Positions 39,389 through 53,461 of a stretch of DNA of 64,000 nucleotides are shown in pieces. The DNA comes from Rhopalosiphum padi (taxonomy: Eukaryota > Arthropoda > Insecta > Hemiptera > Aphididae). Each line of letters opens with the position of its first letter. Within the stretch, counting starts at the first letter, position 1. The stretch lies in NCBI RefSeq assembly GCF_020882245.1, contig NC_083598.1, positions 26,077,858-26,141,857 on the forward strand. The letters run 5' to 3'. The notes under the pieces are model-generated. The model had not been told where the DNA came from, made no database searches, and worked only from the letters and a program-made list of their open reading frames with translations. The position numbers were made by a program, and so were the translations under genes.

Positions 39389-42300
39389 ATTTATTGGGTT
39401 AATTGAGTACATGTTAGTAGTTCGTCAGGCCAAAATTCAAGTAGTATTTTGGACATATATTTTATATTAATCAATTCACCCAATTATTCTGAGTCTCATA
39501 TTTTTGTTTTATGGTTTATTTGGTTTTTAAAATTAAAACATTAACTAAGCCAAAAAGTTAGAAAAAATTTCAATTTTTAGTTAGGGTATTACAAAAAAAT
39601 CTAGAAACACATTGGTTTGAAAAACATTTAACAAAAAAAAAGTCATCCTATTAAATTAGTTATATTATCTACATTTATACCAAGTGCTTGAGCATATTCT
39701 TTCTTTAATTTATAAACTCATTTCACTCATACTTTCATTAACATGCTATTATGTTTTCATTGATTAACACTTTGTAATCATAGATTGCACATAGCAAACT
39801 TAAAAGTGCGTTATAGTAAGGTGAGAACTAAAAAAAAAAAATATTGCAGTATTCCTCTCCCAAAAAGTCATCTCAAAATGAGAATATCTGTATTATTGTG
39901 TAATCTGTTTAATGCATCATGAAACAAATTTTTACAATGAAAAATTAAAGATCGCACTTGGGAATCTGTGCCAAATGTTGATAATACACTAGAATCCAAT
40001 TTAGAAACTGGCCAAGTGTTATGAAACACAGTTTGCTTAACTAAAAATAAAAAAAAACCAGCGAGATTATGGACTAAAGAATGAGTAGACTTGAATACAA
40101 TGTAGATATTGTTACTATGAGACTGCGTTATTTTGTTAGTTGGTATTTAACTTTGCCTTTTTAACGGTTAAATTTTTTGTTAGTGATATTTTTATTTGTA
40201 TTTATAAATTTTTGTTAGTTATTAAAATAATTATAATTGTGTAAATTCATATCCCACGTTTATCAACAAAAACGTTGAATAAATAATTGGTGAAAAAGTA
40301 GAAAAATTTAATTGTTTTGCTGTTAATAAAAAAAATTATATCAATGTACAAGGAACATATTATTTAACTCGTTAATCTTTGGAAACATAAAATATATTTT
40401 ATAATATAAAAGTACCATCGACGTATTTTAATAACACGTTATAACTACTTATGTTGAATCAAAAATTCTAATAATATGTTACATTTAAATTTGGAACTTA
40501 TTAAATGGTATAAAAGTAGTACGTTTTTTTCGAAAAAAGTAATTTCTCTCTGTTGAGCTCTATCAATATCTTATATATATATAACAATTTTTTGTATCTA
40601 CTGATCTTCTGATAACTAAAATTATATGAGTATTATTATAGTAACTAAATAAATCAAAATGACAAGTTTTCTCAAATAAAATGTCCTATTTATAAAAATA
40701 CTTATAGGACTTTTCTTTTAAATATCTTTAAGAACCCTAAAATGTCAAGTTTTTGAAAATAAAATATATAAAAACGTATATATTTTCTTAATATCATAAT
40801 AATATAATATATTAATTAAACAAAAAATTATCATTAAAGAAGACTGTCAAATGCAACTAATTAAATGTACGAGAACATGCTATAGTACCTTACAAACTTA
40901 TTCAATAGTAATTCAATAGCACGACTGATACAAAATGTTATTTTGATATACCATAACATACTGTCATTATGATATAATATTGTATGAAAATATGATTGAT
41001 ATTATTGAATAAATGATATTCAAAGCGCATATTATTGAATGACATAACGTGTATTTTGTGAATTATTATTTGATTATTGGTTTGACGAGAATTTTAATGT
41101 ACGAAGTTGTTATAATTAAATTTAGTTTTTCTAAATTGTATTAAGCAAATCTACGAAAAAAACATTGTATCTTCATTTGAGAATATCGATTAACATTTAA
41201 AATAATCAACATTTGAACAAATCCTGTTTATTTTTAAAAATAAAATTGATTGGAGTTTTTAAATATTAATTATATTAAGAATATATTGAAAGTTTATTAA
41301 AATTAAATGTTTAATATAATATACATTTATTTATATAGATTTTTATGTAAATTAAACACACACATGCGAATGAATTAGTTTTAAAATAAAAATGTGATTG
41401 ATTATCATTCCATTAAAAATAAAATATACAATGCAAAACAATTGATAACCTTTATATATATATATATATATAATATATATATACCAGTAATAAAAATGTC
41501 ATACATTTTAGAATAATTTATATCAATATTTCTTTTATCATTCGTTATTTTTATTTATATTTTTTATTTTTTAAAGTCTTACTTCAATATTAGTATTTTA
41601 CACAAATGTAATAGTACTTACTACTAACATAACTTTATGTTTTCCAAAAATGATTTAGAGAATTCAAACTACATCACAGGTAATGAGATATGTATTTGTA
41701 GTATCACTAGTCATATATTGTTATGCATTTAAGACTTTTTTTATTTGTATATATATGTTTTTTTTTTATTAAATATTTAGATAAATTTATATTTTCAAAA
41801 TGTATATTTTAAAATATTTATTAAAAACTTTTATTTTAGTTATAAAAGTCTATAAACATTAAATTCAGAATAGTTTGATTTGTATCAATTTAATATTCAA
41901 ATTCGAAACACTTGCTATATATGCTTCATACACGTATAAATGTATAAAAAATTAAATAAAACTATAAAAAAACAAAAATCATAAAATAATTATAAATTCT
42001 ACAGTAATTGTTATCAAGTGAAGATAAGATTGAGTAACATCCTTAAATAATTAAATAAACATGTACTTTCTGAATCAACTAAGTCCCAAGAGATAAATTA
42101 ACGGTCACCTTTAACTAGTACTTACTAGTAAAAATGTAATTTTGTATATTATACTAAAACTTAAAGTTTTAGATATTTAAACAATATTATTTCCATCAAT
42201 AAAATTATTTTTAACAGAAATAAAATATTTTGGTAAATAAAAATATGTTATACGTTTATATAAAGATTAAAATTTCTTATAGAACAAAAATATTTTAATT

Positions 42301-43365
42301 TATTTTAAAACTACCTCAATGCATATATGAGATAGACATAAATTAAAAATGTAATTTAAAATCAAAAACAATACCACAGTTATTGGATTTTAAAATAATA
42401 AGTTTTAGACCAAATAGTTGTTTACTAGTTTATTAGCTCTATAAAATGTTTTTATATATAGGTAACTTCTTGCCAATGTATCAAATGTAGACAATATAGA
42501 TATTAAAAAAAAAAAAGACGTTAATTAAAAATCAATATTATTATTGTTCAACTACAAATAGTTAGTTTTTTGTGTTCATTAGAAATTTAAAATTAAAATA
42601 AAAATAAATTGTATGTGGTTCTTTAATTATACAAGATATATGGATTTATTATAGAATAATTACTAAACATAAAATTAGTTTTAATTGTTTTTTAAATTTA
42701 ACAGTTCTTCTTATTTTATTTCGTATTAAAGAAGTAGAAATGTAGAATAATATAAAATGCAATATCCGCAGTTCATTTGACAGGCATGTGTGTTCACGTA
42801 GTAAGACGGTCATAAAAAATGCATTACCTTTGAAACGCGAAAAACCTCGAAGAAAATATGTAATCGTGTAATCGTACAAAACCTTAATATTTTATGACAC
42901 TGCAACTGGTACAAAATAAATCAGTCGACGCTAAAAAACTTTCGTAATTTATATATAATGTCTACAGAAAGCAAATCACAAAATATTTTATTATTAAATT
43001 ATGAGGAGGCACTCGGTGTAATGAAATAGGCAAGCAGTATTTACAAAACTGAATAATTATTTGCGTTACTATAGGTATAAAATATCTTGGCTAACCAATA
43101 CAATTCCAATAGTAATACATTATGACCATACTGCAACAATAAATCTTACATCAATGGATACCTACACAATATAGTCTAATAATTATATTTCTAAAATATT
43201 TTTTTCAGGTTCAGTGTCCATTGAATTAAAAAAAAACGTTATTATTGTAAAAAAAAGCTATTATTATAAGTTTTAAACACAATGCAACGTAACTTGATGG
43301 TTTTGTATAATTATAAATTTCATATTTTTATCAGTCAATTATTTTGACTCGTATAATTCATACAT
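39389..43365. other. AT-rich non-coding DNA, possibly including the retroelement 3' UTR
   Basis: No conserved ORF. The first several hundred bases may belong to the preceding retroelement. The minus-strand open frame at 42649-42879 has no family features. Confidence 0.55.
41452..41483. repeat. (TA)n microsatellite
   Basis: An alternating T/A tract with one phase slip. Confidence 0.9.
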
Positions 43366-43367
43366 GC

Positions 43368-43417
<50 letters not shown>
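43368..43417. repeat. (GT)n microsatellite
   Basis: About 23 uninterrupted GT units preceded by GCGTGCGT. It is the longest GC-containing dinucleotide repeat in the window. Confidence 0.95.
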
Positions 43418-43418
<1 letters not shown>

Positions 43419-43579
43419 AGGCCACTGAATTCCTAAATACAAAAAAACATTCGTAGATTATTAGGTACGTCATATACCATTTTGTTGGACATGATTATTA
43501 TAATAAATATAATGTTAAGAATTAAGATCAATATTGAGAATGAAAAATAGAAGACAAACGAATCATTTTAAACAACGTT

Positions 43580-43830
43580 TGCAATACAACGACGCGGACG
43601 TTGCTGCGGTGCGGTAAAGCCGAGCGGCAAACGCTACTCGGGGTGATTTTAATTACGATGAGAAACCCCTTTGGTGGTCCGTTTTCCCAGTGATCGTGGC
43701 GCGAATCGGGAGGTATAGCTTTTGTTTGGCTACCAAATTGAATTCCAAACATTATAACGTCCGGTGGTGACCTCCACTCTTTCCGCAAACGGTATCCAAG
43801 GTTCGTGTAACACCGTCATAGACAATATTT
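43580..43830. other. CpG-containing GC-richer island, function unknown
   Basis: The composition changes abruptly to near-balanced GC with many CpG, especially at 43590-43650. A minus-strand frame is open from 43788 to 43528 (86 codons) but shows no recognisable domain. Plus-strand donor-like sites are TGCG|GTAAAG near 43615 and GAG|GTATAG near 43712. It could be an exon, a promoter or a regulatory island. Confidence 0.3.
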
Positions 43831-46800
43831 CTGTTTTGGGAATACGCTTGCTTATTGGTATAACTTTTGATTATTAATCTTGCGAGATTTCATTTTGGTT
43901 CTAATAGTTCTATAGATGTTCGGCTCTGCGTCATCGTGTTTGTATATTATAATAAAACCGCATTCACGAACCGGTGACAATAAAATGTAATTTCGTGATA
44001 TTATTTATGACGATAAAAAAAAATTATAAAATTCGTGGCCAGAATAAGAATATTTTATACACCGGACAAACAATTTTATAAATTCAATCTGTAATTATAT
44101 ATAATACATAAAAATAAAATTAACCATGTCATCATTAAATCATTATAAATATTTAACTACTTAATCATACATTTATTTGTACAATAGCACAAGGTAAATT
44201 GCCGTTGATACTGAAACTAATAAATACATATATATATATTATGTAGGTATATATAAATGTATATAAGTATATTGTAGGTGTATTGTATATGTCGAAACGA
44301 ATTCAGAATGTTTGTGGATTTTTCATGAACATAATACATAAGACGATATAGGTACATAATTTACGACAGATCTATTGAGTTATTGTTTCAATCACCAAAC
44401 ATTCTAGACACGTCATAAAAACATACATTCGGTTGGTTATGGTGTTATTTTATTAGAAATACGATAAACAATTAAGATCAAAATTGCTTTACTAAATTTA
44501 ATGAAATTTAAAAATTAAAAAAAAATAATAACAACTAAGTTATCAGAATAATATCGAGATCTTCCTGTCGACGCATAAATGTACATATTATAGATTTCTC
44601 ATTGGTAAGTGAAAGATAAAAAAAATATTAATAATGTTAAAAATCTAAACAGAATTTTTGTTTTGTTAAGATGCAATAATCAGAGTAACGTTAAGCGGAC
44701 ATTATTATAATGGAAAACGTTAAGCAAAATACCGTAATAATCATAACGTTCATTTCCCCTGAGATTTTGTATTTAAAATTTTAATATCGAACGAGTACTT
44801 ATATAATATTGTTGTGGGCTTTAGGTGGACGGAAACACCACTAATACGCCCGACAACGTCATAACATAACGCAACAGTGCTACGGATTATAGCGGTTAGA
44901 ATTATTGAAATAACAATATCAAATTTCAATTAAGTGCATTTTATGTCACGGGTACCGTAAACTAATAATAAACTAATTAACTATAACGCTCCGTGTTTAC
45001 AATGATTGAAACACGAATGTTTCTACATCTCGAGTCATTATTGCTCACGAGACGAAGGGTGTTTTATTTTAACACGAAATACTCATTTCGTCTCTTTAAC
45101 TTGGATCAAATGTCTACAGCCACTTAGTGGTTTGATTTAATATTTGCATTGAAATTTGCGACAATTTTATTATGTGGTGAAAATTAGTTAAATTGTACAT
45201 AGCATAATTTCATGTTACAATGATTCTATGATTCTGTGGTCTCTGTGATAGTTATATATCTATTTTATATCTTTATAGCTCTATTTTCATTAGTCTCTTT
45301 TAGCATAAAATTTTAATTTTAATTAACAAAATTAACTTTACTAACACACTAGTTTTAATGTTCTAGTTAAAAACGTATTTTGTTAAAAAAAAAAATGTAT
45401 TTTTCAGAAGTGACATTTTTTAGTGTCTGTATAAGTAACAGTGTCATAATGAGTGTGGGGGGATGGTGTAGTTAAAAGGGTTTTAACTCTTCCCTTCATA
45501 AAAGTTAATAATGCTTAATTTTATATGAAATATTCTATTTTAATTTATGTTTTTTTTCTTAAATTAATCACATTTCCTTAATACAATTTTGTATATAGTA
45601 TTATGGATGATTATAAAATATTTATATCAATATCTCCTTTAATAAATAAACACATTTTCAATCAATTTTATAGACAATAATAATATTATAATTTTTATAA
45701 CCATGAATTTTATAAATTAAAAAATATTTAAAACATTATGTTTTAACATTAACTCAAGGAATATATCCATTATCCACACGCATGGTGATAAAAAGATACC
45801 AACATGAGAGTTAAGACTCCTAAGACCTATCTAGTAACAAATTAAAGTAACTCGTTATAATACAAAATATTCATCCCTAGTCATCACAAAACCACATGGT
45901 ATTAACTAGGGGATTTTGTAAATTAATCATTTAAGCTTGAACACCTCTGTGAGGACAAATTCACGCATATATTCACCGTAACTTGATTAGCTATCTGTTG
46001 AATGTAGAAGTCACCGAGTTGATAATTTAATAAAGTGTAAATACGGAAATTTCACCGTATTAAAATCAGATTCTATAGGTTATAATTCTTAGCACGATTT
46101 CCACGTGTCCAAGTACGACTATACTAAAAAAAAGTACATGTATATATTGTATTTTTAAATCAGTACTTTGTTAGTAATTAATTAATTAAAACTTCTTCAT
46201 TTAATATTTCAATTCAAATGTAAATCATAATATAGATTTTAAAACCATGCTTAGCTTATACTCATACTGTACTATCTAAATGTATGCATATAATATATAA
46301 TAATTTATTAAGACATGCATTTCTTGTATACCTGTTAATTTATTAGTTTTTTGCTGTAACGAATGTGTTAAATCAATTGTTAATTCAATTTGAAATAATC
46401 ATTGGATACGAAACAAAGATTTATAGTGAAGACAGTTTGTCAGCTTCTGATTATAAATATATGTTATGATTTATATGAAAATTAGTAATTTATCTTTCTA
46501 TTAGTAGTACAGTAGATTGAACTTATTTTTTCTAAAAACATCGAACATTTTAAAAGTAAATAATTTAAACATTTTTTTTTTTTTTTTTTACATATTTTTA
46601 ACAATAAAAATGAGGTTATTAGCCGATAAAAGCATATTATTTACTTTATATGTATTTTTAAAACTACACAACAAGTATTGCATATAATGATGTAATAATG
46701 CTAATAACTTTTAAGTTAAAACTGATTATGGAAATAGGTTCATGGTATATTTAGCTTGAAATTATTCAAAATACCTTCTTTGAAAACTTCATTGTACAAT

Positions 46801-47069
46801 ATACAATATACATGGATAATAATTATAATACATGATATTATTAATAAACTGTGAAAAGTACCTAAAATTAATACTTTTGGAATTTTAACAAACTACTTAT
46901 CTACAATTAATTTGCATAAGAAAGATTGTTAATAGTTTATATTTAAATATCCAATTTTGTCAAATTTTGATATTCAAATTTCTATGAAATAAAACTGTCC
47001 ATAATATTATAAGTATAATACAAATTTATTATAAATCACATGTATAATTACCAAGCCTAAACCATTAGA
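43831..47069. other. AT-rich non-coding DNA
   Basis: No conserved ORF. Slightly more complex patches lie at about 43850-43990 and 44800-45060. A T-run lies near 46571-46589. Confidence 0.55.
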
Positions 47070-47960
47070 ATTACATTTTTTCGATTTTTTAACTGCGAAA
47101 TAATTAACAAATTTTTACGATTTCAACGATTTTTTTCAAATTTAGAATTCAAACGCTTACAAATAAAAATAATTATGTGTTTTCGCTATTGTTTAATCAC
47201 TGTAAGAACAACTTATGAAAAATCTTGTATTGTATTGTCAAGGCTCTTGTCTAAAGAAACCTAAAAAATTTCAAATGTCTACAAATAACCAATTTGAATG
47301 TATTAAAAAGACCCAACATATTTTGAAAATAACCCATAAAATGCTAATATAAATAGTAAAAATGTCAAGTATATACTGTTATTAATTTTTAAACCACAAT
47401 AAAAAACAAAATAAATTTTGCCAAGAACTATTGTTGCTTAACTATTATTGTTTTCGATTCTTTACCAAAAACCACAAAATACATTAAATATTGATGTATT
47501 ATTGCTAGTATAATAAATATCTTCATTCCACACACAAATAAAGTAATTGGATAGCTATATTTTATAGAAAAAGAAGTATAAATAGTGTTTAATAAAAAGT
47601 ATAAGTTAATTTTTCAACTAGCAATGATATAGAGGATGGTTCATAGAGCATATCCATCCCCTGTTTTCTTCTTCAATAATGTTATTCAGAATTTGATTTT
47701 TGGAATTTTTAAATATACTTAGATAATCAAATCCATACTTTTAAATTCTTGAAATTTTGCTTAAGTAGCGTCCCGTGGAGATATAAATTTTTATTTTCAA
47801 ACGAAATCCCCTTTTTTAGTTCATTATTAGAGTTTATTATTTGGTAAGTTTTCTAAAAATGTTGACGTATCAAAATCAGAGTTCAAAGGCGATGTTGTTG
47901 AGCTATTAATTTAACTTTGCGTACTAAGGATATATGTCCATGTTAATAGGGCCTATGATG
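47070..47960. repeat. Probable old dispersed-repeat DNA
   Basis: Phrases here (for example around 47240-47310 and 47640-47940) have the mixed-composition, non-coding look of repeat bodies in aphid genomes. No internal copy in this window confirms it, so this is recognition by character only. Confidence 0.25.
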
Positions 47961-49105
47961 AGTTGAAAATTTCAGTTATTAATAATAATAAATCAAAATG
48001 ACGAAACACTAGATATAATATTACGTATACTTTACATTTTTGTACAACTATTTTTAATGTATGTTATAGACTATAGTAGTATAAACATTTTGCTAAATTA
48101 ATGTTACAAATATAACAATAAATTATAATATAATTATAAATACTATATATTTAAAAATTCTAAAATAAGAATTTAAATGAATTCATTATTTAATGAAAAA
48201 TTCATGGTGAACATGCATGGTAAATTATTCTATACATATACTTTTAGCTAATAATAGTAATAGGATTATTTTTAAATTTAAACGTTCATATCAATAAATG
48301 TTATTAATAAGTACTTTTATAAATTATTATATTAAATTACAATTAATTATATTCTATTTTCACATTAAAATGACATACTGACACGCCTACTTGAATAAAA
48401 AGCCTTTTAATGATGATTAAAGCATTCATAAAATAAAAAGACTATACAAAACACATATTTTAGTCATTTCCGAGAAGGCTATAAATAAAAATAATAGAAA
48501 ATAATACAATACAAAATAAATAGTTCCTCAAGTAATTATAATTTGAGAAAACCAATATATTTGTTAATGAATATTTTTCAATTTATTTTATTGTTAAACT
48601 AATTGTTATAAAAATTAAATTAATACATTTTAAGTACTTATGTGCAATTTTTTAATTAAAGATTCTGAATAATAATCTATTGATTTTACAATAAACAAGA
48701 AGTTTCTTTCATATCGTATATTTCTTTTTATGTAATTTTGTCATTCGATAGTGTCCATTTTTTTTTAATTTTCTAATTTTTGAGTATTTTTGTGTAAAAA
48801 ACATAAATAGTTGAACAATTTAAAAATACAAATAATCGTATATATTAATGAAACAACTATTTTAACAAAATTTGAGTTATGTTTTTGAAACACAATACCA
48901 TCGAAAGTTATACTCTATGAACATGCTAAGATTAACAAAAACTGTTAAGCTTTTATTTTTATTCATAATCAAACACTTCTATTAATGTATAATGTATTAG
49001 GTTTATTTATAAAAAATATTTAAAGGTAAAATAATAATTAATATTATATTTTACACTTATAGACGTATAGTAACTATATTAACTAATTGGACACAAATTG
49101 TAATT
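47961..49105. other. AT-rich non-coding DNA
   Basis: Nothing recognisable on either strand. Confidence 0.6.
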
Positions 49106-49325
49106 TTATTTTATTTTTCCAAATTCATTAATAACTTTTTCAGATAAATTAAGTTCTTCGATTTTTTTTCTATGTAAACTTAACATACATAATCCGGATA
49201 AACGGTTCTCACACATTGTTGAACGTAACTAGGTTTTAATACGACGTAATTTCCTGAATGTCCTTTCTATACTACAAGTTGTTGGTGGAATAGTCATATA
49301 AATAATAATACTTCTCTTCAAAGTT
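49106..49325 (-). pseudogene. Decayed hAT transposase, C-terminal dimerisation domain
   Basis: The minus strand reads C-E-F-Y-L-T-L then T-I-P-P-T-T-C-S, ERTFRKLRRIKT, a TAG stop, L-R-S-T-M, then R-L-S-G-L-C-M-L-S-L-H-R and E-K-V-I-N-E-F, ending at a TAA at 49106-49108. This is the hATC pattern (P-x-T-T-x-S-x-E-R-x-F-S-x-L-x-x-I-K, then L-R-S-T-M and R-L-x-x-L) seen in hAT transposases and in the ZMYM1-like proteins common in insects. An in-frame stop and the absence of upstream catalytic sequence show that it is dead and internally deleted. In life it would catalyse cut-and-paste transposition. Confidence 0.85.
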
Positions 49326-49477
49326 AGATAAAATTCACAATCTTTAAAAAAAAGAAATATTTTCCTACCGACTATATATTACCTATATCAAATATAAATA
49401 CACCTTAGTACCAATAATGATTTTTGGGATTTTAGAATATTTAATTTGGATATAATTATTTTAACTAGCAGGAAAGT

Positions 49478-49521
49478 TAGGGGGAGTTGTCCCCTCCCTG
49501 CCCCCCTTGCGGACGCCCTTG
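49478..49521. mobile_element. Probable terminus of the hAT element
   Basis: A GC-rich block with C-runs and G-runs ends in TTGCGGACGCCCTTG. Read on the minus strand it starts CAAGGGCGTCCGCAAGGGG, resembling the CAGGGGCGxxC ends typical of hAT elements. It lies about 150 bp upstream of the decayed hATC coding sequence, consistent with the 5' end of an internally deleted copy. The opposite terminus was not found. Confidence 0.5.
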
Positions 49522-52114
49522 AGTAAACGATTGATAAACTTGTGACAGCAAATAAAGCGTATTACGTTTCACAAATTATATACATTTGAATAAACTATGT
49601 TATTTTATTCATAAACGTTTATTTCTTATAAAATATTATATTATTACTTTTAAAATTTATAATAATTTTAATTTCAGTAGTATTTGTGTTTATTTTGTAG
49701 AAAGTTTAATTACACTGCCCCAGTGCTTCTAAAAAAGTTAGTTGATGTAATTAATGAATTTAAAGTAAAAATTGTATATTACGATACTAGGTTTCTATAC
49801 ATTATTATGTTGTAATAAATGAAACATATATAATACTATTAAATTTATATGAAAAAAATAAAATGATTGGTAAGTCAACAGTTATTTATTTAAAAAACAA
49901 CGTTTACGTATATTAAATACATGTGAATTAAATTTAAGTTTAAAGATAATATAAGGCGCAGCATTATTTATTAATATATTATTATATTTTTATATTTTTA
50001 TTTTTTAATATGTTATACGGATATAAAGAAAAACGGGTTTGTCTCGATTTTTTTTTTCATCAATGTTTCAAGTGATAAATGAACAGGGTAAACGGTTTTT
50101 TTTTTTTTTTTGGAAACTGAACACTTTGTAGTTGAATTGGGCATGTCGTCTTAGGTATAATTAATTAATGATGTAGGAGTATTATTTACTTATACTCAAG
50201 TTTTTACTGTTAGTATCAAAGTCTCATTAGTAATAAAATATTATTAATGTAATGATAAAAAAAAGCTTACCGCCATTTAAAAAACTATAAAGTACTATAA
50301 CAAAATATATGTTTCCCTTTGTCTTATTATAATTTTTATAGTACCTACTCATATATAAAATAAATAAAATACCTATATGCTGTTGAATTATTATTAACAA
50401 TTAAGTATGTTTACTATAGAGTAAAATATTAATATAATTGGAATTGTACGAATTAAATAAGCGATACCATTGTTTATAGAATAAATTCTTATTCTAATTC
50501 TAATACTTAAATGTTCAGTCTTTCTAGTCTTTGAGCTTTTGTTCATTTGTTCGATTTTTTTTCTCGATACTCTTTTAAAAATAAGAATATAACTTGTTTA
50601 TGTTTTAGATTTATTATAGTAAATTAAAATTTGAATGATAATCAACTATAACATTTTAACACTACGAAATATTTATGGATTAGTTATTAGTTCACTTCAT
50701 TATTATATAATTTTATAAAAATTACATTTATATTACAAAAATTCATAATATTTTGATTGATAGTAATAATGTATAATGTTATATTATTATTCATTTTTTT
50801 ATATTTAATGATAATTAAATATAATATATCGTTTTAGTAAAAAATGTCCCCATTAATATTATCCCTTATTTCATATAATCTGTTTTTAATGATAATAATA
50901 TTTAAACTAAATACAAAAATATTTTTCTTAACATTATAAATTATGCATCCCACAGGTTCAGATCAATTATAACAATTATATTCTTTCTTGATTTAAATTT
51001 AAAAATTGATAGTTGATAACTCGTATTCAATACGTTTGTTATAAATATTATAATTTAAGTACTATATAGATTATATTATATACTACAAACAACATTCGAA
51101 CTTATTAACACTTAAGTTAAATAGGAATATGTATGATACAATGTTATTGTGGAAATAATAACATAGCCAGCTCAGGTATATGTATAACGGTCCAACGCAG
51201 ATTTCGATTGATGGGTTGGGACTTGTAAAAAATGTGTTGTGTTGTAAATATCCAAAAGTTTAGTATTAACTTTCATTTAATGGAAATTTACGTTGCTAAC
51301 ACATATTAAGTAATAATAATATTTGACGATATTTGTTAGTTGTTAGTATATATAATATTAATGCATAACTGGTTATAAAACAACTAATTACAAACAATTT
51401 TCAATCATCAAACGATCATAAAAATTAACGTGATTTTCTGGTAAATCTTTTATTTTTGTTATAATATGCGGAAAATCTAATGAGGAATCTTTAGATATAA
51501 AAATACATTTTTTACTACAAAATCATTTTAAAATATTTGAGATCTTACAATTTTTTTCGAAATTCTAATTTAAACGTTATTATAAATAATATTGCATCTA
51601 TTAATTTTTAATATTTCTTAACTGATAAATGAATAATTTATACAAACATCGTATTAAATTTTTTTACATATTCATACATTTTTTTTTCGGTATTTATAAA
51701 AAATAATAATAATAATAAAAACAGAAATTCCAATTGTCTACAAATAGTTCACATATAATATGTATGTTAAAATATGTAGAAAATTATAACATCACTATTT
51801 CATGAAAATATCACATTTTTATTGTTATTTGGTATATTATAATTATTTAAGCTTAAGTTTTCCAAAAATATGCTACGGTATTATTTAGTGATGTCATAAA
51901 CATTGACAGTATCTTATATTGTAACCAATATTATCAGTTTTATTGTGTAAATAAATTTAAATTAAATATTTAAATAGATAAAAATAATATAACAATTATT
52001 ATAAAATAAATGTAAAATGTGCAAAATACGAGTAAGTAAGGAATCTGGCATAAATTAAATAATTTTATACATTTCAAATCATAACTTTTACAATAACAAT
52101 AGAAGTATCCTATA

Positions 52115-52145
<31 letters not shown>

Positions 52146-53299
52146 AATTAAATGATAAAACTTTTCAATGCACCATACATTTTCAAGAATTATTTAAGTG
52201 TGCAATAAGAAAAAGTTAGAGATCCATTTAAATAAATGTTTTTTGATTAAAATTATAATATTTAATAATATAATATTATACCTAACTGATATTATTGTGT
52301 TTATATTATGAAATGTGAAGTATAAAGTAGATCTGCGATATTAATCCACAATTTCACAGACGAAAAGGGGCTTCAACGGGAAATAAAAATTGAATAACTT
52401 CAAATTTATACTCAAACCAAAATGAAATCATATACAGTAACAACTACAATAAACTAAAATTCACCTTCGGATTATATTTCTATTATTATTTTAATCACAT
52501 ATCATATTCAATTTAAATTAAGTACACTAATTGTTTTTTCTTTCTTTTGTTTTAAATTTATTTATCGCCTAAGATATCATCTCTCGTTGATCTATTTTTG
52601 TATAATATTTCCAAATATATAATAAATTATCTCTGTTATACCAGCTTTTAAGAGCACGTTATACCCACATGTGTCGTCTCCATATTTATAACGCATAACA
52701 TTGTAAATTTAACGTTTAGAAGATCCCATCTTACACTGTTATTTTTAATATTAGAGTGAATTGACCTTTTGTTAAATGTCAAGGTAAAAATACTATCTAG
52801 GGCAACTGGAAAGTTTTTATATTTTAATTTTAAAGCAAGATATCAGCATTTTTTTAAATTTTAAAATGATCATAATTGTTCATACTATTCTTACTGTACA
52901 CGATACCGTAAAAACTTGACGGAAAAAATTGTAGAGTTTCGATGTATTTATGATATTAGATATTTTCTCTCTGTAATAACTACTCTTCATACTAAAAATT
53001 AAATAACAAAAGAACTTAACAAAACTAGTATCATATTCATAATAGTTTCATTTATTTTACAATATTATTTTATTATTCAACTTTCATAATTTAATTTAAA
53101 CCATTTTCATTATTTAAATGTCTACACATATTTTAACTCATAACACGATAATGGTTGCCTGGAAATAGTGAACAAATACGTGTGAATAGATATTGCGTTA
53201 CTTAAATGCTGAGTTTTCTATAGTACAATAATGGTGTAAATATTGTTGTAGTTTAATGGTCATTTAACGAAATTCGTTGGGAGAAAAAACTGAAATGAA
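49522..53299. other. AT-rich non-coding DNA
   Basis: No conserved ORF. Includes a poly-T run at about 50095-50112. Nothing else recognisable. Confidence 0.6.
52111..52146. repeat. (TA)n microsatellite
   Basis: An alternating T/A run with one phase slip. Confidence 0.9.
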
Positions 53300-53369
53300 A
53301 ACAAGACAAAGTTGTGAAGTTATCGGTATGCCGACGGTGGTTCGGCTGCACAAGTACTTACTAAGGCGA

Positions 53370-53383
53370 AACGCAGATGGCGC
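53370..53383 (+). promoter_or_regulatory. CTCF-like motif
   Basis: AACGCAGATGGCGC matches 11 of 14 positions of the consensus CCASYAGRKGGCRS, including the full AGATGGCGC core. It lies inside the GC-rich island beside the candidate donor. Confidence 0.35.
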
Positions 53384-53447
53384 GGTGGCCAATTAACACA
53401 GCGCTGTGGCGCCATGAACGTGGAACGGCCGACACGAGCGGGAAAAA

Positions 53448-53461
53448 TTACCCCCTCGTGG
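53448..53461 (-). promoter_or_regulatory. Second CTCF-like motif
   Basis: The minus strand reads CCACGAGGGGGTAA, 11 of 14 matches to CCASYAGRKGGCRS, with mismatches at the fifth, twelfth and last positions. It is in the opposite orientation to the site at 53370-53383. Confidence 0.25.
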
